The translations under genes and the position numbers were made by a program. From the NCBI GenBank assembly GCA_963921355.3, contig OZ001190.1, positions 3,720,001 through 3,784,000 of the forward strand: 64,000 nucleotides of DNA. Reading direction: 5' to 3'. This DNA is from CAWUEZ02 sp963921355. Lineage in GTDB: Bacteria; Pseudomonadota; Alphaproteobacteria; Thalassobaculales; Thalassobaculaceae. Below the pieces are notes generated by a model. It did no database searches. It saw only the letters and a list, made by a program, of their open reading frames with translations, and was not told the origin of the DNA. Numbering within the stretch: position 1 is the first letter of the stretch; every line of letters begins with the position of its first letter. Below, piece by piece: positions 25,773-34,914 of the stretch.

Positions 25773-26144
25773 TCAGCGGCTCGCGGCCAATTCCTCGATC
25801 TTGGCGATCAGGTCCCGCTCGTCCACCGGCTTGGCGAAGACCGCGTCCGCCCCGAGTTGTGATGCGATGTCCAGGTAGTTGAGGTTTCGCATCCGCCCCC
25901 CGGCGGTGATCGCAATGACAGGCGTGGTGCGGATACTCGGGTCGAGATGTCGGAGGAGTTCCAGGCCGTCGACTTCCGGCATCAGGATGTCCGTCACGAT
26001 GATGTCGATTTCGCCCATGGTGCCTGCAATCGGCTCCATGCGCCCGTCGGCCGCCTCAACGACCTCCAAACCGCTGGCCTCCATCGCCACCTTGAGCGCG
26101 TAGCGAACCAGGTCGTCATCGTCGATGAGCAAAACGCGCGTCAT
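25773..26144 (-). CDS. Single-domain response regulator
   Basis: A receiver domain of 123 residues with acidic pocket LLIDDDD, phospho-acceptor Asp in IIVTDILMPEVDG and Lys in FAKPVDE. It is a paralogue of the regulator at 25255-25626, sharing the LxxAKxxGAxxVFxKPVDxxxxxxKIxEL pattern. Its start overlaps the kinase stop by four bases, so it is probably the kinase's direct partner. The absence of an output domain suggests control by protein contact or a phosphorelay. Confidence 0.92.
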   Translation of the reverse strand: MTRVLLIDDDDLVRYALKVAMEASGLEVVEAADGRMEPIAGTMGEIDIIVTDILMPEVDGLELLRHLDPSIRTTPVIAITAGGRMRNLNYLDIASQLGADAVFAKPVDERDLIAKIEELAASR

Positions 26145-27124
26145 GACTTTTCCCCATTGCCGCTCCGACCGGAGCGGGCCGCCGCCGGAAAGGATATTCT
26201 GAAGGTCGTGCCCCTACCGGGTTCACTGGTCAAGTCGATCCGCCCTCCGGCACGCTCGACCAGCCCGGCGACGATGAACAGCCCCAATCCGGTACCCTGG
26301 CCGACCTGCTTGGTCGTGAAGAACGGCTCGAACATCCGGTCACGGTCGGCGGCTGAAATCCCCTTGCCATCGTCCTCGACGGTCAGCACCGATTCCGCCG
26401 CCTGCGAATCCCGCGAGACCCGAATCCGGATCTCCCCCCCCCCCCCCCCCCCGCTTTCCGAGTACGCGTCCGCCGCGTTCGATACCAGGACCAGCAGAAA
26501 GTCGCTCAAGTCGGCCGCCGGCAGCGGGACCGGAACCCAGGCTTCGCCGGTGGTCTTGATGGAAATCGACGATGGCAATGGCGCACTGAACAGCGGCCGG
26601 TTGGCTTCGATGACGGCCGCGGCGTCCTCGACGCCCCCCTTTTCCTCGTCTTCCCGGCTCGCCCGAAGCACGGTTGCGAACTGCGCCTTCGCCCGGTCGG
26701 CCGCCTCGACAACCTTTTCAAGCGGCGGACGCACCGGGTGGCCGGCTTCAAGCTGCTGCAGACTGACCCGCGACAGGGTCAGGATCGGCTGCAACAGGTT
26801 GTTGGCCGAGTGGGCCAGACCGGCCGCCAGCGTGCCCATTACTTGCGCGCGTCGGGATTGGGCCAGTTCCTGCTCGATCCGCAGGCGCGTAGTCGCTTCC
26901 TGTTGAGCCCGCACCGATTGTTGGCGGGCCTCAACTTCCAGCCAGATGCAGATCGCCACGATGGCCGATATGCCGCCGACCAGAAACTCGTCCAGTTCCC
27001 AGTCCTCGTGGTCGCGAGAGAATCCGTAGAACCACTCGAACGCATCGACTGAGATCATGATCGCCGTCAGCACGGCAAAGATCGCCACGATGACGAGTGT
27101 GCGTTGAAGGACGGGCTTGGTCAT
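26141..27124 (-). CDS. Membrane-bound sensor histidine kinase
   Basis: A 327-residue kinase from the ATG at 27124 (MTKPVLQRTL). Two membrane helices (about 9-26 and 47-64) flank a short acidic periplasmic loop. A coiled linker leads to the H-box GLAAGLAHSANN-type text with His105; the residue after His is Ser rather than the common Glu. The ATPase domain has the N-box LVLVSNAADAY, G1 VEDDGKGIS and FEPFFTTKQVGQGTGLGL. A run of six Gly, encoded by 19 consecutive C on the plus strand, splits the N-box and G1 regions. It overlaps the downstream regulator gene. Confidence 0.9.
   Translation of the reverse strand: MTKPVLQRTLVIVAIFAVLTAIMISVDAFEWFYGFSRDHEDWELDEFLVGGISAIVAICIWLEVEARQQSVRAQQEATTRLRIEQELAQSRRAQVMGTLAAGLAHSANNLLQPILTLSRVSLQQLEAGHPVRPPLEKVVEAADRAKAQFATVLRASREDEEKGGVEDAAAVIEANRPLFSAPLPSSISIKTTGEAWVPVPLPAADLSDFLLVLVSNAADAYSESGGGGGGEIRIRVSRDSQAAESVLTVEDDGKGISAADRDRMFEPFFTTKQVGQGTGLGLFIVAGLVERAGGRIDLTSEPGRGTTFRISFPAAARSGRSGNGEKS
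26434..26452. repeat. Homopolymer of 19 C inside the kinase gene
   Basis: Nineteen consecutive C on the plus strand encode six Gly codons in the kinase ATPase domain. The kinase frame is open only at this length modulo three. Confidence 0.9.
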
Positions 27125-27270
27125 TGGCGGTCCCACCCGAGATAGCCGGTCCATCGAGGGTAGCATTCGACGAGACGATGTCCGCCCGACACCGCCGGAC
27201 CGCGGGAGCACGGGCGCTCAACCACGTGGCGCGGGTTTGGCATCGGTCCGAATCATGGCGAGCGACGGAT

Positions 27271-27287
27271 CCGGGCCAAAGGCCCGG
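27271..27287 (-). terminator. GC hairpin downstream of the DNA glycosylase gene
   Basis: CCGGGCC-AAA-GGCCCGG forms a perfect seven-pair stem, 36 bp beyond the mutM stop on the minus strand. There is no T-tract, so termination is only likely by position. Confidence 0.4.
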
Positions 27288-27322
27288 CGCCATAGAAATG
27301 ACGGCCCCTGGAACGACGCGCC

Positions 27323-28234
27323 TTAGGAACGATGCGCCCGGGGTCGAATGCGCTCCATTTCCTCCAGCGTCTTCGGCCAGTCTTTCCTCAGCACCTGGCT
27401 GAGGGCCCGATCCGCAAGCAACTTGCCCTCGGTCTGGCAGGTCGCGCAATAGTTGGTCTCGTTGCTGGCATGGACGATGCGCTGGACCGGCGACCCGCAC
27501 TCGGGACAAGGCTGTCCGTACTTGCCGTGCACCGCCATCTCCTTGCGAAAGGCGGTGACCTTCCTCGGCCAGCCCTCACCGATTTCATCCAGCAGGCGCG
27601 CGATCCAGCCCGTCAGGGTCGACCGGATCGCGGTGAACAGGCGGTCCACCTCCGCTTCGCTGATCCTGGTCGACATGGCAACCGGCGACAATCTGGCGGC
27701 GTGCAGGATCTCGTCGGAATAGGCGTTGCCAATGCCTGAGAACAGGTGTGGATCCGTCAGCGCCCGCTTCAAGGTGTGGTTCTCGGACCGCAAGATACGC
27801 TCGAAGGCAGGCCGGTCGATCTCGAGCGGTTCCGCGCCGCCGGGATCCAGAGCCGTCAGGGCCTCCGCCCCCTGCACCATGTTCAGACTGGCCCGCTTCT
27901 TTGATCCCTGTTCGGTCAGGATCAGGGATCCGTCGTCGAAGTCGAGCGCCGCCAGGCCCTTGCGCCCTGGCAATGCCGCCCCCGCCTCGCTCCACTGCAG
28001 ACGACCCGCGATCATCAGGTGCAGCACTGCCCAGATGTCGTCCTCAACGCCGATCGCGATGCGTTTCCCGATCCGGCGGAACGCCAGAACCGACCGGCCG
28101 ACCAGCGCCGTTACCGGCGGTTCAACCGTGCGCACCAGGAACGGGCTGGCGATCCGCACCCCGGTGAAGCGGGTCCCGAGGGCCCGGCGTTCGAGGGCAG
28201 CGATGTACAGCGCGATATCCGGCAATTCCGGCAT
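27323..28234 (-). CDS. mutM: Formamidopyrimidine-DNA glycosylase family protein (Fpg/Nei)
   Basis: Base-excision repair glycosylase and AP lyase. The start at 28234 gives MPELPDIALY, so the catalytic Pro2 and Glu3 are in place; the long upstream extension has no domain. The helix-two-turn-helix segment has LFSGIGNAYSDEILHAARLSP. The C-terminal zinc finger is C-x2-C-x16-C-x2-C (CPEC to CATC). With 303 residues it is slightly longer than typical Fpg because of a basic tail after the finger. Fpg versus Nei specificity is not decided here. It is divergent from the quinone oxidoreductase gene. Confidence 0.9.
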   Translation of the reverse strand: MPELPDIALYIAALERRALGTRFTGVRIASPFLVRTVEPPVTALVGRSVLAFRRIGKRIAIGVEDDIWAVLHLMIAGRLQWSEAGAALPGRKGLAALDFDDGSLILTEQGSKKRASLNMVQGAEALTALDPGGAEPLEIDRPAFERILRSENHTLKRALTDPHLFSGIGNAYSDEILHAARLSPVAMSTRISEAEVDRLFTAIRSTLTGWIARLLDEIGEGWPRKVTAFRKEMAVHGKYGQPCPECGSPVQRIVHASNETNYCATCQTEGKLLADRALSQVLRKDWPKTLEEMERIRPRAHRS

Positions 28235-28379
28235 GGGCAGAGTGTCATGCCAGGGGACGCGATCGACAACCGCCCCTTTTCTCTCAAGGCTCCGCACGAT
28301 AGCGTCGAGCGGTCCTGCGCAAGCCCGATCGGGTACCCGCCAGACCGCGCGGACGACAAGGCACTTCAGGAGGACCAGG

Positions 28380-29375
28380 ATGGCCGATGTTCCGGCAACG
28401 ATGACCGCGGTCGAGATCACCGGCGAAGGCGGTCCCCCTGAGGTCCTGAAGCCAACGACCCGAGACGTCCCGGCGCCGGCGGCTGGTGAGGTCCTGGTGA
28501 AGGTCGCCTATGCCGGCGTGAACCGCCCCGATTGCCTGCAACGTGCCGGTGGTTATCCCCCGCCCCCGGGCGCGTCCGACATTCCCGGCCTCGAGATCGC
28601 GGGAACCGTGGTGGCCGTCGGTGTCGACGTGACCCGTTGGAAGATCGGTGACGCGGTCTGCGCCCTGGTACCGGGCGGCGGCTATGCCGAGTACTGCACG
28701 GCAGCGGCCGACACCTGCTCGCCGGTTCCGTCGGGCTTTTCGCTGGAGGAAGCGGCCGCCATTCCGGAGAACTACTACACGGTCTGGACCAACGTCTTCG
28801 AACGCGGACGCCTGCAACCCGGGGAGACCATCCTGATTCATGGCGGGTCTTCCGGGATCGGCACGACGGCCATCCAGCTCGCCAGCGCCTTCGGGGCCCG
28901 GGTGTTCGCCACCGCTGGCTCCGCGGAGAAGTGCGATGTCTGCCGGGACCTCGGCGCCGAGCGGACGATCAACTACCGCGAGGAGGACTTCGCCGCGGTC
29001 ATGAAAGAGACCGGCGGCGCCGACGTCATTCTCGACATGGTGGGCGGGCCCTACATCCAGCGCAATGTCGACTCCCTGAAACTGGAGGGTCGGCTGGTCC
29101 AGATCGCCTTTCTGCAGCCGCCGGTGGTCGAAAAGTTCAACTTCCTCAAGGTGATGACCCAACGATTGACCATCACCGGCTCGACCCTGCGGCCGCGCAC
29201 CGTCGCCCAGAAGGCGGCGATTGCCCGCCAGCTGGAGGAGAAGGTCTGGCCGCTGCTGGAAGCCCGCACCGTCAAGCCGATCATGTACAAGACGTTCGAT
29301 CTCGCCGACGCCGCGGCCGCCCATGCCCTCATGGAATCGAGCACCCATATCGGCAAGATCATGCTGAAGACCTGA
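28380..29375 (+). CDS. NAD(P)H:quinone oxidoreductase, zinc-independent MDR (PIG3/QOR type)
   Basis: Medium-chain reductase of 331 residues. Features: AYAGVNRPDCLQRAGGYPPPPG (substrate side), GLEIAGTVVAVG, the cofactor-binding HGGSSGIGTTAIQLASAFGA, and the PIG3-type C terminus HALMESSTHIGKIMLKT. The ATG at 28380 follows AGGAGGACCAGG. It is the first of a tight series with a thioesterase and two SDRs. Confidence 0.88.
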   Translation: MADVPATMTAVEITGEGGPPEVLKPTTRDVPAPAAGEVLVKVAYAGVNRPDCLQRAGGYPPPPGASDIPGLEIAGTVVAVGVDVTRWKIGDAVCALVPGGGYAEYCTAAADTCSPVPSGFSLEEAAAIPENYYTVWTNVFERGRLQPGETILIHGGSSGIGTTAIQLASAFGARVFATAGSAEKCDVCRDLGAERTINYREEDFAAVMKETGGADVILDMVGGPYIQRNVDSLKLEGRLVQIAFLQPPVVEKFNFLKVMTQRLTITGSTLRPRTVAQKAAIARQLEEKVWPLLEARTVKPIMYKTFDLADAAAAHALMESSTHIGKIMLKT

Positions 29376-29382
29376 GGGGCTG

Positions 29383-29904
29383 ATGCAAACCCCGGACTCC
29401 CCAACATCGGATCCAACGATGATGGCGCTCGCGGACGCGCAGCAGCACCTGGCCATCAGCGACCACGACCGCCGCCGATTCACCATTGATGGCCACTGGT
29501 ACGCCGGATTCCAGCGCTTGGTCGAATGGTCCGACGTGGACGCCTTCGCCCATGCCAACCATACCGCCTTCCTGATGTGGTTCGAGGCCGCCCGGAACCT
29601 GTATCTGGAAGCGGTCGGCCTGCCGCGTCACAGCCCGACGACGCCCGGGCCGGTGATGAAAGAACTGTCGGTGCAATACCGTCGCCCGCTCTCGTATCAC
29701 GATCCGGTCTTCATCACCGCGCGCACCCTCTCCATCCGGCGGACATCGCTGGTGATGGACTACGCGGCCTGGACGTCCGAGGGCCGTGCGGCCACATGCG
29801 AAGCCGTCCTGGTTCTGATGATCAACGCGACCGGCGAGAAGGTGCCGATCCCGGAAGCGGTCCGCGAGGCGCTGCGGGCCCTTGACGCCCCGCAGGAACA
29901 ATAG
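29383..29904 (+). CDS. Hotdog-fold acyl-CoA thioesterase (4HBT family)
   Basis: Hydrolyses an acyl-CoA thioester. The 4HBT signature is VEWSDVDAFAHANHTAFLMWFEAARN at about residues 47-72, where Asp52 would be the catalytic carboxylate and HAN replaces the more usual HVN. The protein is 173 residues, with about 35 poorly conserved N-terminal residues; an internal start is possible. It lies seven bases after the quinone reductase stop and just before an SDR gene. Confidence 0.83.
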   Translation: MQTPDSPTSDPTMMALADAQQHLAISDHDRRRFTIDGHWYAGFQRLVEWSDVDAFAHANHTAFLMWFEAARNLYLEAVGLPRHSPTTPGPVMKELSVQYRRPLSYHDPVFITARTLSIRRTSLVMDYAAWTSEGRAATCEAVLVLMINATGEKVPIPEAVREALRALDAPQEQ

Positions 29905-29920
29905 GTCGGGAGCACCCGTG

Positions 29921-30709
29921 ATGGCTCAGCCCCGGATTGCACACCCTCAGACCCACGGCGACCGCGTGGCCATCGTGACCGGTGCGGGCTCGGGGATCGG
30001 CCGCGGCATCGCCCAGGCCCTGGCCGCCGCCGGCGCCGCCGTGGCGGTCACCGATGCCGACGGCAACCGGGCCGAGGAGGCCGCCGGTCAGATCGCGGCG
30101 GACGGGCACCGCGCCATGGCCTTGATCTGCGACGTGGCGATCTGGTCCGACGTCGCCGCCGCCGCCCGGGAGATCGAAACCGCGCTCGGCCCGGTCGACA
30201 TCCTGATCAACAACGCCGGCATTTCGCCCAAGCACGACGGCAAAGCGGCATCGGTCCTGGAGATGGATCCCGAGGAATGGCGGACAGTGGTCGACATCAA
30301 CCTGACCGGCGCCTTCCACTGCGTGCGGGCCTTCGGGCCCGGTATGGCGGCCCGCGGATGGGGATCGATCGTCAACCAGTCCTCGGTCGCGGCGAAGCGC
30401 TACGCGGCGTTCGTCGGCGTGCACTATCCGGCGACCAAAGCCGGCCTGATCGGGATGACCAAGCACCTGGCGGGGGAACTCGGCCCCGCCGGGATCAACG
30501 TGAACGCGCTGGCACCTGGACGCATCGACACGCCGCTGATGCGGGGTGTCAGCAAAGCGGTGAACGAAGCGATCAGACTGGACACCCCCCTGCGCCGCAT
30601 CGGCACAGTCGAGGACGTCGCGGCGGCCACCCTGTACCTGACCTCTGAGGCCGGCCACTTCGTCACCGGACAGGTGCTCGATATCGCCGGCGGATGGATG
30701 ATGAGCTGA
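29921..30709 (+). CDS. Short-chain dehydrogenase/reductase (FabG-like)
   Basis: NAD(P)-dependent oxidoreductase of 262 residues. Cofactor motif TGAGSGIGRGIA, NNAGISPKHDG, catalytic Ser in NQSSVAAKR, and Tyr/Lys in VHYPATKAGLIG: the usual YxxxK is present as Y-PAT-K. The ATG at 29921 follows GGTCGGGAG. The stop overlaps the next SDR gene by one base. Sequence points to a beta-hydroxy(acyl) substrate but no specific one. Confidence 0.88.
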   Translation: MAQPRIAHPQTHGDRVAIVTGAGSGIGRGIAQALAAAGAAVAVTDADGNRAEEAAGQIAADGHRAMALICDVAIWSDVAAAAREIETALGPVDILINNAGISPKHDGKAASVLEMDPEEWRTVVDINLTGAFHCVRAFGPGMAARGWGSIVNQSSVAAKRYAAFVGVHYPATKAGLIGMTKHLAGELGPAGINVNALAPGRIDTPLMRGVSKAVNEAIRLDTPLRRIGTVEDVAAATLYLTSEAGHFVTGQVLDIAGGWMMS

Positions 30710-31452
30710 TGATCGACCTGACGGGCAAGACCCTGTTCATGACCGGCGCCAATGGCGGCATTCCACGCGCGATCGCTCAGGTCTTCCTGGACTGCGGGGC
30801 CAATCTTGCCTTGAGCGATCTCGACGGCGAGGCGTTGCGCGCCTTTGCCGCCGAGCTTGATCCGACCGGCGCAAGGGTTGCGACCACAACCTGCGACGTC
30901 ACCGACAGCGCCGCCGTTGTCGCGGCGGCGGCGGCCGCCGCCGACACGTTCGGCGCCATCGACTTCGTGGTGCCGGCCGCCGGGTTGTTTCCGGGGCTAG
31001 ACGTCGCCGGGATGAGCGACGCCGATTGGAAGCGGGTCACGGGGATCAATCTCGACGGCGTATTCTTCACAATCCGCTCGGCGATCCCGCATATGAACGA
31101 TGGCGGGGCGATCGTGACCATCGCCTCGTTGGCCGCCCACCGCGGCAGCAAGGATCACGCGCACTACGCCGCCTCCAAGGGTGCCGTGCTGTCGCTCACC
31201 CGATCGCTGATGTACGAGCTGGCGCCCCGCCAGATCCGCTGCAACGCGGTCTCTCCCGGGCTGATCGATACCGTGATGGTACAGCCCCTGATGGAGGCGC
31301 GCGGTGACGCGCTGATGGCGGCGACGCCGCAGGGTCGGTTGGGCACACCGAGGGAAGTGGCGACGGTTGTCGCCTTCCTGTGCAGCGACTGGGCCAGCTT
31401 CGTCAACGGCCAGACGATCAGCGTGAACGGGGGTATCCACACCGCCGCCTGA
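30709..31452 (+). CDS. Short-chain dehydrogenase/reductase
   Basis: Second SDR, 247 residues from the ATG at 30709, which overlaps the preceding stop (TGATG). The cofactor motif is degenerate, TGANGGIPRAIA, with Pro in place of the third-Gly context residue. Catalytic Ser lies in TIASLAAHRG and Tyr-Lys in HYAASKGAVL. NAG is replaced by PAAGLF. The C terminus is VNGQTISVNGGIHTAA. An in-frame ATG at 30694 is an alternative start. Confidence 0.87.
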   Translation: MIDLTGKTLFMTGANGGIPRAIAQVFLDCGANLALSDLDGEALRAFAAELDPTGARVATTTCDVTDSAAVVAAAAAAADTFGAIDFVVPAAGLFPGLDVAGMSDADWKRVTGINLDGVFFTIRSAIPHMNDGGAIVTIASLAAHRGSKDHAHYAASKGAVLSLTRSLMYELAPRQIRCNAVSPGLIDTVMVQPLMEARGDALMAATPQGRLGTPREVATVVAFLCSDWASFVNGQTISVNGGIHTAA

Positions 31453-31634
31453 GTCCAAACGCGAAAGATTCTTGCGCGCAATAACCTGAGATCGTCGTCT
31501 CCCGCGCCGCCCCAAAACCCAGCTTGATGGGATCCGTCTTTCTTGCCGGCGGCTCTTCCGCGGACCGGCTCGCAGGCTCATTTTCATACATAGAGAACAA
31601 GGTTCATCGCGCCCTTGCGGGCCAGGAGGTATCC

Positions 31635-32699
31635 ATGACCGTGTTCGACTTGCCCGACTTTCGCGACCACGAACAGGTGGTCTTCGCGTCGGACGCCGAA
31701 ACCGGCCTGAAATCCATCATCGCCATCCACAACACCCGCCGCGGCCCGGCCCTCGGCGGTTGTCGGATATGGCCCTACGAAAATGACGGCGACGTCGTCA
31801 TGGACGCCCTGCGGCTGTCGCGGGTCATGACCTACAAGTCGGCCCTGGCCGGCCTGGCGCTTGGCGGTGGCAAGGCGGTCATCATCGCCGACCCTCGGAG
31901 CGAAAAGACCCCGGCCCTGCTGCGGGCTTTCGGCCGCGCCGTCGACCAGCTCGCCGGGCGCTACATAACCGCCGAGGATGTCGGCACCACCGTCCCGGAT
32001 CTCGAGTTCGTGCGCCTGGAAACGCCGCACGTGGTCGGGATCTCGGAAGGCGGTGCCGGAGACCCTTCGCCGGCGACCGCCTATGGCGTTTTCGTCGGTT
32101 TGCAGGCAGCCGCGCGCCGCGCACTCGGCACCCCGTCCCTGGAGGGGGTTCGGGTCGGCATCCAGGGTCTGGGCGCGGTCGGATTCGGCCTGGCCGAGCT
32201 GCTTCGCGAGGCGGGCGCCAGATTGACCGTCGCCGACCTGCGGGACTCCGCGGTCGAACGCGCGATGCGGGAACTCGACGCCGACCCGAGCGATGCCACG
32301 CGGATTCACGCCGCAGACGTCGACGTCTACGCTCCCTGCGCCCTCGGCGGGGTCCTGAACGACGACACGATCTTGGAGATCCGCGCCCGGGTGGTCGCGG
32401 GATCCGCCAACAACCAGCTGGCCGAGGACCGTCACGGCGCCGACCTGCAGGCCCGCGGGATCCTCTACGCTCCGGACTATGCGATCAATGCCGGTGGGAT
32501 CATCAACATCGGCCATGAGAGCACCCGCAACGCCGGACGGCCCTACGACCGCCAACGGGCGTTTGCCGACGTTGCCCGCATCGGCGATACGCTCGAGCGG
32601 ATCTTCGATCTCGCCGACCAGGAGGGCGTGACCACCGCCATCGCCGCCGACCGGTTGGCGGAACAGCGCCTGCTGGAGGATTGCCCGGCTGCCGCGTAG
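31635..32699 (+). CDS. Leucine/phenylalanine/valine-type amino acid dehydrogenase
   Basis: NAD-dependent oxidative deamination of branched-chain or aromatic amino acids. AGGAGG lies five bases before the ATG at 31635 (MTVFDLPDF). The catalytic region has RRGPALGGCRIWPY, then TYKSALAGLALGGGKAVI with the two lysines. The Rossmann part is GIQGLGAVGFGLAE. The 354-residue length matches Leu dehydrogenase rather than glutamate dehydrogenase. Substrate preference cannot be read from sequence. Confidence 0.9.
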   Translation: MTVFDLPDFRDHEQVVFASDAETGLKSIIAIHNTRRGPALGGCRIWPYENDGDVVMDALRLSRVMTYKSALAGLALGGGKAVIIADPRSEKTPALLRAFGRAVDQLAGRYITAEDVGTTVPDLEFVRLETPHVVGISEGGAGDPSPATAYGVFVGLQAAARRALGTPSLEGVRVGIQGLGAVGFGLAELLREAGARLTVADLRDSAVERAMRELDADPSDATRIHAADVDVYAPCALGGVLNDDTILEIRARVVAGSANNQLAEDRHGADLQARGILYAPDYAINAGGIINIGHESTRNAGRPYDRQRAFADVARIGDTLERIFDLADQEGVTTAIAADRLAEQRLLEDCPAAA

Positions 32700-32711
32700 G
32701 GCTCAAAGGCC

Positions 32712-34166
32712 CTACTGCAGCGGCACCTCGTTGAAGGCGCGCAGCTTGCGCGAATGCAGGCGTTCCGGCTGCAGATCGCGCAGCAGTTCCATGGTGCGGA
32801 ACCCGATGTCCAGGTGCTGGGCCACCTGACGGCGGTAGAAGTCGTCGGCCATACCGGGCAGCTTGAGCTCGCCGTGCAGCGGCTTGTCGGAAACGCAGAG
32901 CAAGGTGCCGTAGGGAACCCGGAAGCGGAATCCGTTGGCCGCCACCGTCGCGCTCTCCATGTCGAGGGCGATGGCGCGGGAGAGGTTGAGCGCCCGGTCG
33001 GGCTCGCTCTGCTCGCGCAACTCCCAGTTCCGGTTGTCGGTCGAGGCGACGGTGCCCGTGCGCATGATCCGCTTCACGCCCAACGGATCCAGCCCGGTCA
33101 CGTCGGCGACCGCCTGCTCCAGCGCCTGCTGAACCTCGGCCAGCGCGGGGATCGGCACCCAGACCGGCAGGTCGTCATCGAGGACGTGATCGTCGCGCTG
33201 GTAGGCATGGGCCAGAACGTAGTCCCCCAGGCGCTGGGTGTTCCGAAGGCCGGCGCAGTGCCCCAGCATGATCCACGCATGGGGCCGCAGGACGGCGATA
33301 TGGTCGGTGATGGTCTTGGCATTGGAAGGGCCGACGCCGATGTTCACCATCGTAATGCCCTGATGGCGGTCGCGGACCAGATGATAGGCCGGCATCTGCG
33401 GCAGACGCCGCGCCGGACTGCCGACCGCCGTTCCGTTGCTGCGCAACAGCCGGTCGCCCGGCTCGACGAAGGCCGTGTAGCCCGAGGCCGGGTCGCGGAC
33501 CAGTTCCTCGGCACGCTGAATGAACCCGTCGATGTAGACCTGGTAGTTGGTGAACAGGACGAAGTTCTGGAAATACTCGGGCGATGTGCCGCAATAGTGG
33601 CGCAGGCGGTGCAGCGAGTAGTCGATGCGCGGGGCGGTAAACAGGGACAACGGCATCGGACCACTGGGGTCGCTCTCGACCTCACCGTTGACGATCCGAT
33701 CGTCCATCACCTTGAGGGACGGCATGTCGAAATGGCGCTTCAAGCGGATCATCGACGCCGCATCGAAGCCGTCGCCGACCACCATCCCGTCGGGATAGGC
33801 GAAGGGCAGCGGAATCGGAATGTCCGACAGCCCGACATCCAGCGGTCCGTCGTGGTTGGCCAGGATGGCCGAGATCTGCTGGGTCAAATGGGCGGCGAAC
33901 AGGTCGATCCGGGTGAAGGTCCCCTGGTAGACGCCCGGCTGATCGGCGAACCCGTAGGCCGCCCCGGTCCCCGGTCCGTCCTCGCGTTCCTGAACCCGCA
34001 ACCGGACCTGCGGATAGGTCGCGCGCATACGCTGTGTCAGGCGGCCAGCCTCGAACGCGGCGAATCCGTCCTGCAGCCGGGCGATCTCCGAGCGATATAG
34101 CCGGTCGAGTTCGGCGATGACCGCGTCCGCCGTCTCGAATTGTCGAGTCGCCGAGTCGTCGGGCAT
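32712..34166 (-). CDS. amn: AMP nucleosidase
   Basis: Cleaves AMP to adenine and ribose 5-phosphate. The 484-residue length and domain order match bacterial Amn: an N-terminal domain to about residue 190 and a C-terminal nucleoside-phosphorylase-like domain with MVNIGVGPSNAKTITDHIAVLRP, WIMLGHCAGLR, and ALDMESATVAANGFRFRVPYG. It converges with the amino acid dehydrogenase gene, with only 12 bp between the stops. Confidence 0.94.
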   Translation of the reverse strand: MPDDSATRQFETADAVIAELDRLYRSEIARLQDGFAAFEAGRLTQRMRATYPQVRLRVQEREDGPGTGAAYGFADQPGVYQGTFTRIDLFAAHLTQQISAILANHDGPLDVGLSDIPIPLPFAYPDGMVVGDGFDAASMIRLKRHFDMPSLKVMDDRIVNGEVESDPSGPMPLSLFTAPRIDYSLHRLRHYCGTSPEYFQNFVLFTNYQVYIDGFIQRAEELVRDPASGYTAFVEPGDRLLRSNGTAVGSPARRLPQMPAYHLVRDRHQGITMVNIGVGPSNAKTITDHIAVLRPHAWIMLGHCAGLRNTQRLGDYVLAHAYQRDDHVLDDDLPVWVPIPALAEVQQALEQAVADVTGLDPLGVKRIMRTGTVASTDNRNWELREQSEPDRALNLSRAIALDMESATVAANGFRFRVPYGTLLCVSDKPLHGELKLPGMADDFYRRQVAQHLDIGFRTMELLRDLQPERLHSRKLRAFNEVPLQ

Positions 34167-34280
34167 CCGCTGTCTCCGTTCCTGCGATCCGAAGGGCCCT
34201 GGCGCGCCGCTCTGGCCCGGCTCCGCGCGTATGGACGCTGGCGGTCGGCGGTTGGTCTAGGCTGTTGAGGGTGAAATGAA

Positions 34281-34793
34281 GTGGCACGCGAGGCAAGGAT
34301 GATGGCGTTCGAAGCGCTTGGGGTGGAGGTTGGCGCACTCCTGAAACAACGGGGCGAAACCATCGGGGTCGCCGAATCCTCTTCCGGCGGCCTGGTCTCG
34401 GCGGCTCTGCTCGCCGTTCCGGGGGCGTCGTCCTACTTCGTCGGCGGCGGTGTGATCTATACGGCGGAAGCGCGCAAGGCGCTGCTGGACCTGGACCTGG
34501 ATGACCATCCCGGGGTCCGCTCGGCATCGGAGCCCTACGCCGCGCTTCTCGCCTACACGACCCGGCGAACACTCGGCACGACCTGGTCGCTTGCGGAAAC
34601 CGGCGCCGCCGGCCCGGCCGGGAACCGGTACGGAGATGCCCCCGGCCACACCTGCATCGCGGTCAGCGGGCCCGCTCTGAAGGTGATCACCCTGGAGACC
34701 GAGGACACCGACCGGGCGGCCAACATGCAGCGGTTCACCGAAGCCGCCCTCGACCTCCTGGCCAGCTGTCTTCGGGAGCCGATGACAGCCTAG
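34281..34793 (+). CDS. CinA C-terminal domain protein (nicotinamide-nucleotide amidase family)
   Basis: PncC-like domain that deamidates NMN. Motifs: GETIGVAESSSGGLVSAALLAVPGASSYFVGG, where typical members have AESCTGG, and AETGAAGPAGNRYGDAPG. The stand-alone 170-residue form is common. The GTG at 34281 is the longest start; ATG codons at 34299 and 34302 have a GAGG upstream and are equally possible. Confidence 0.83.
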   Translation: MAREARMMAFEALGVEVGALLKQRGETIGVAESSSGGLVSAALLAVPGASSYFVGGGVIYTAEARKALLDLDLDDHPGVRSASEPYAALLAYTTRRTLGTTWSLAETGAAGPAGNRYGDAPGHTCIAVSGPALKVITLETEDTDRAANMQRFTEAALDLLASCLREPMTA

Positions 34794-34803
34794 ATCGGGG
34801 CCC

Positions 34804-34911
34804 TTGGCCGCCGCTGTGGGCGCCCCCGCCATCATGATGCTGCTGGTCGGCGCCGCGGTGATCCTGCTGCGCTTCCTTTCGATCGGCGTGCGGCGGCCAA
34901 GGCCGGCGTGA
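34804..34911 (+). CDS. Possible single-helix membrane mini-protein
   Basis: A 35-codon ORF from a TTG: AAAVGAPAIMMLLVGAAVIL then LRFLSIGVRRPRPA. One strongly hydrophobic helix followed by a basic tail obeys the positive-inside rule. No ribosome-binding site is evident, so this may be chance coding in GC-rich DNA or the remnant of a transporter. Confidence 0.25.
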   Translation: MAAAVGAPAIMMLLVGAAVILLRFLSIGVRRPRPA

Positions 34912-34914
34912 GCC

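Noticed and set aside
26434..26452. Poly-C run as an assembly gap filler
   Set aside because: The kinase frame stays open across it and both sides belong to the same ATPase domain, so it is at least a genuine repeat; only the exact length is doubtful.
32754..34100. Plus-strand open frame of 448 codons
   Set aside because: It is antisense to amn, which has full-length family similarity; no recognisable domain in this frame.
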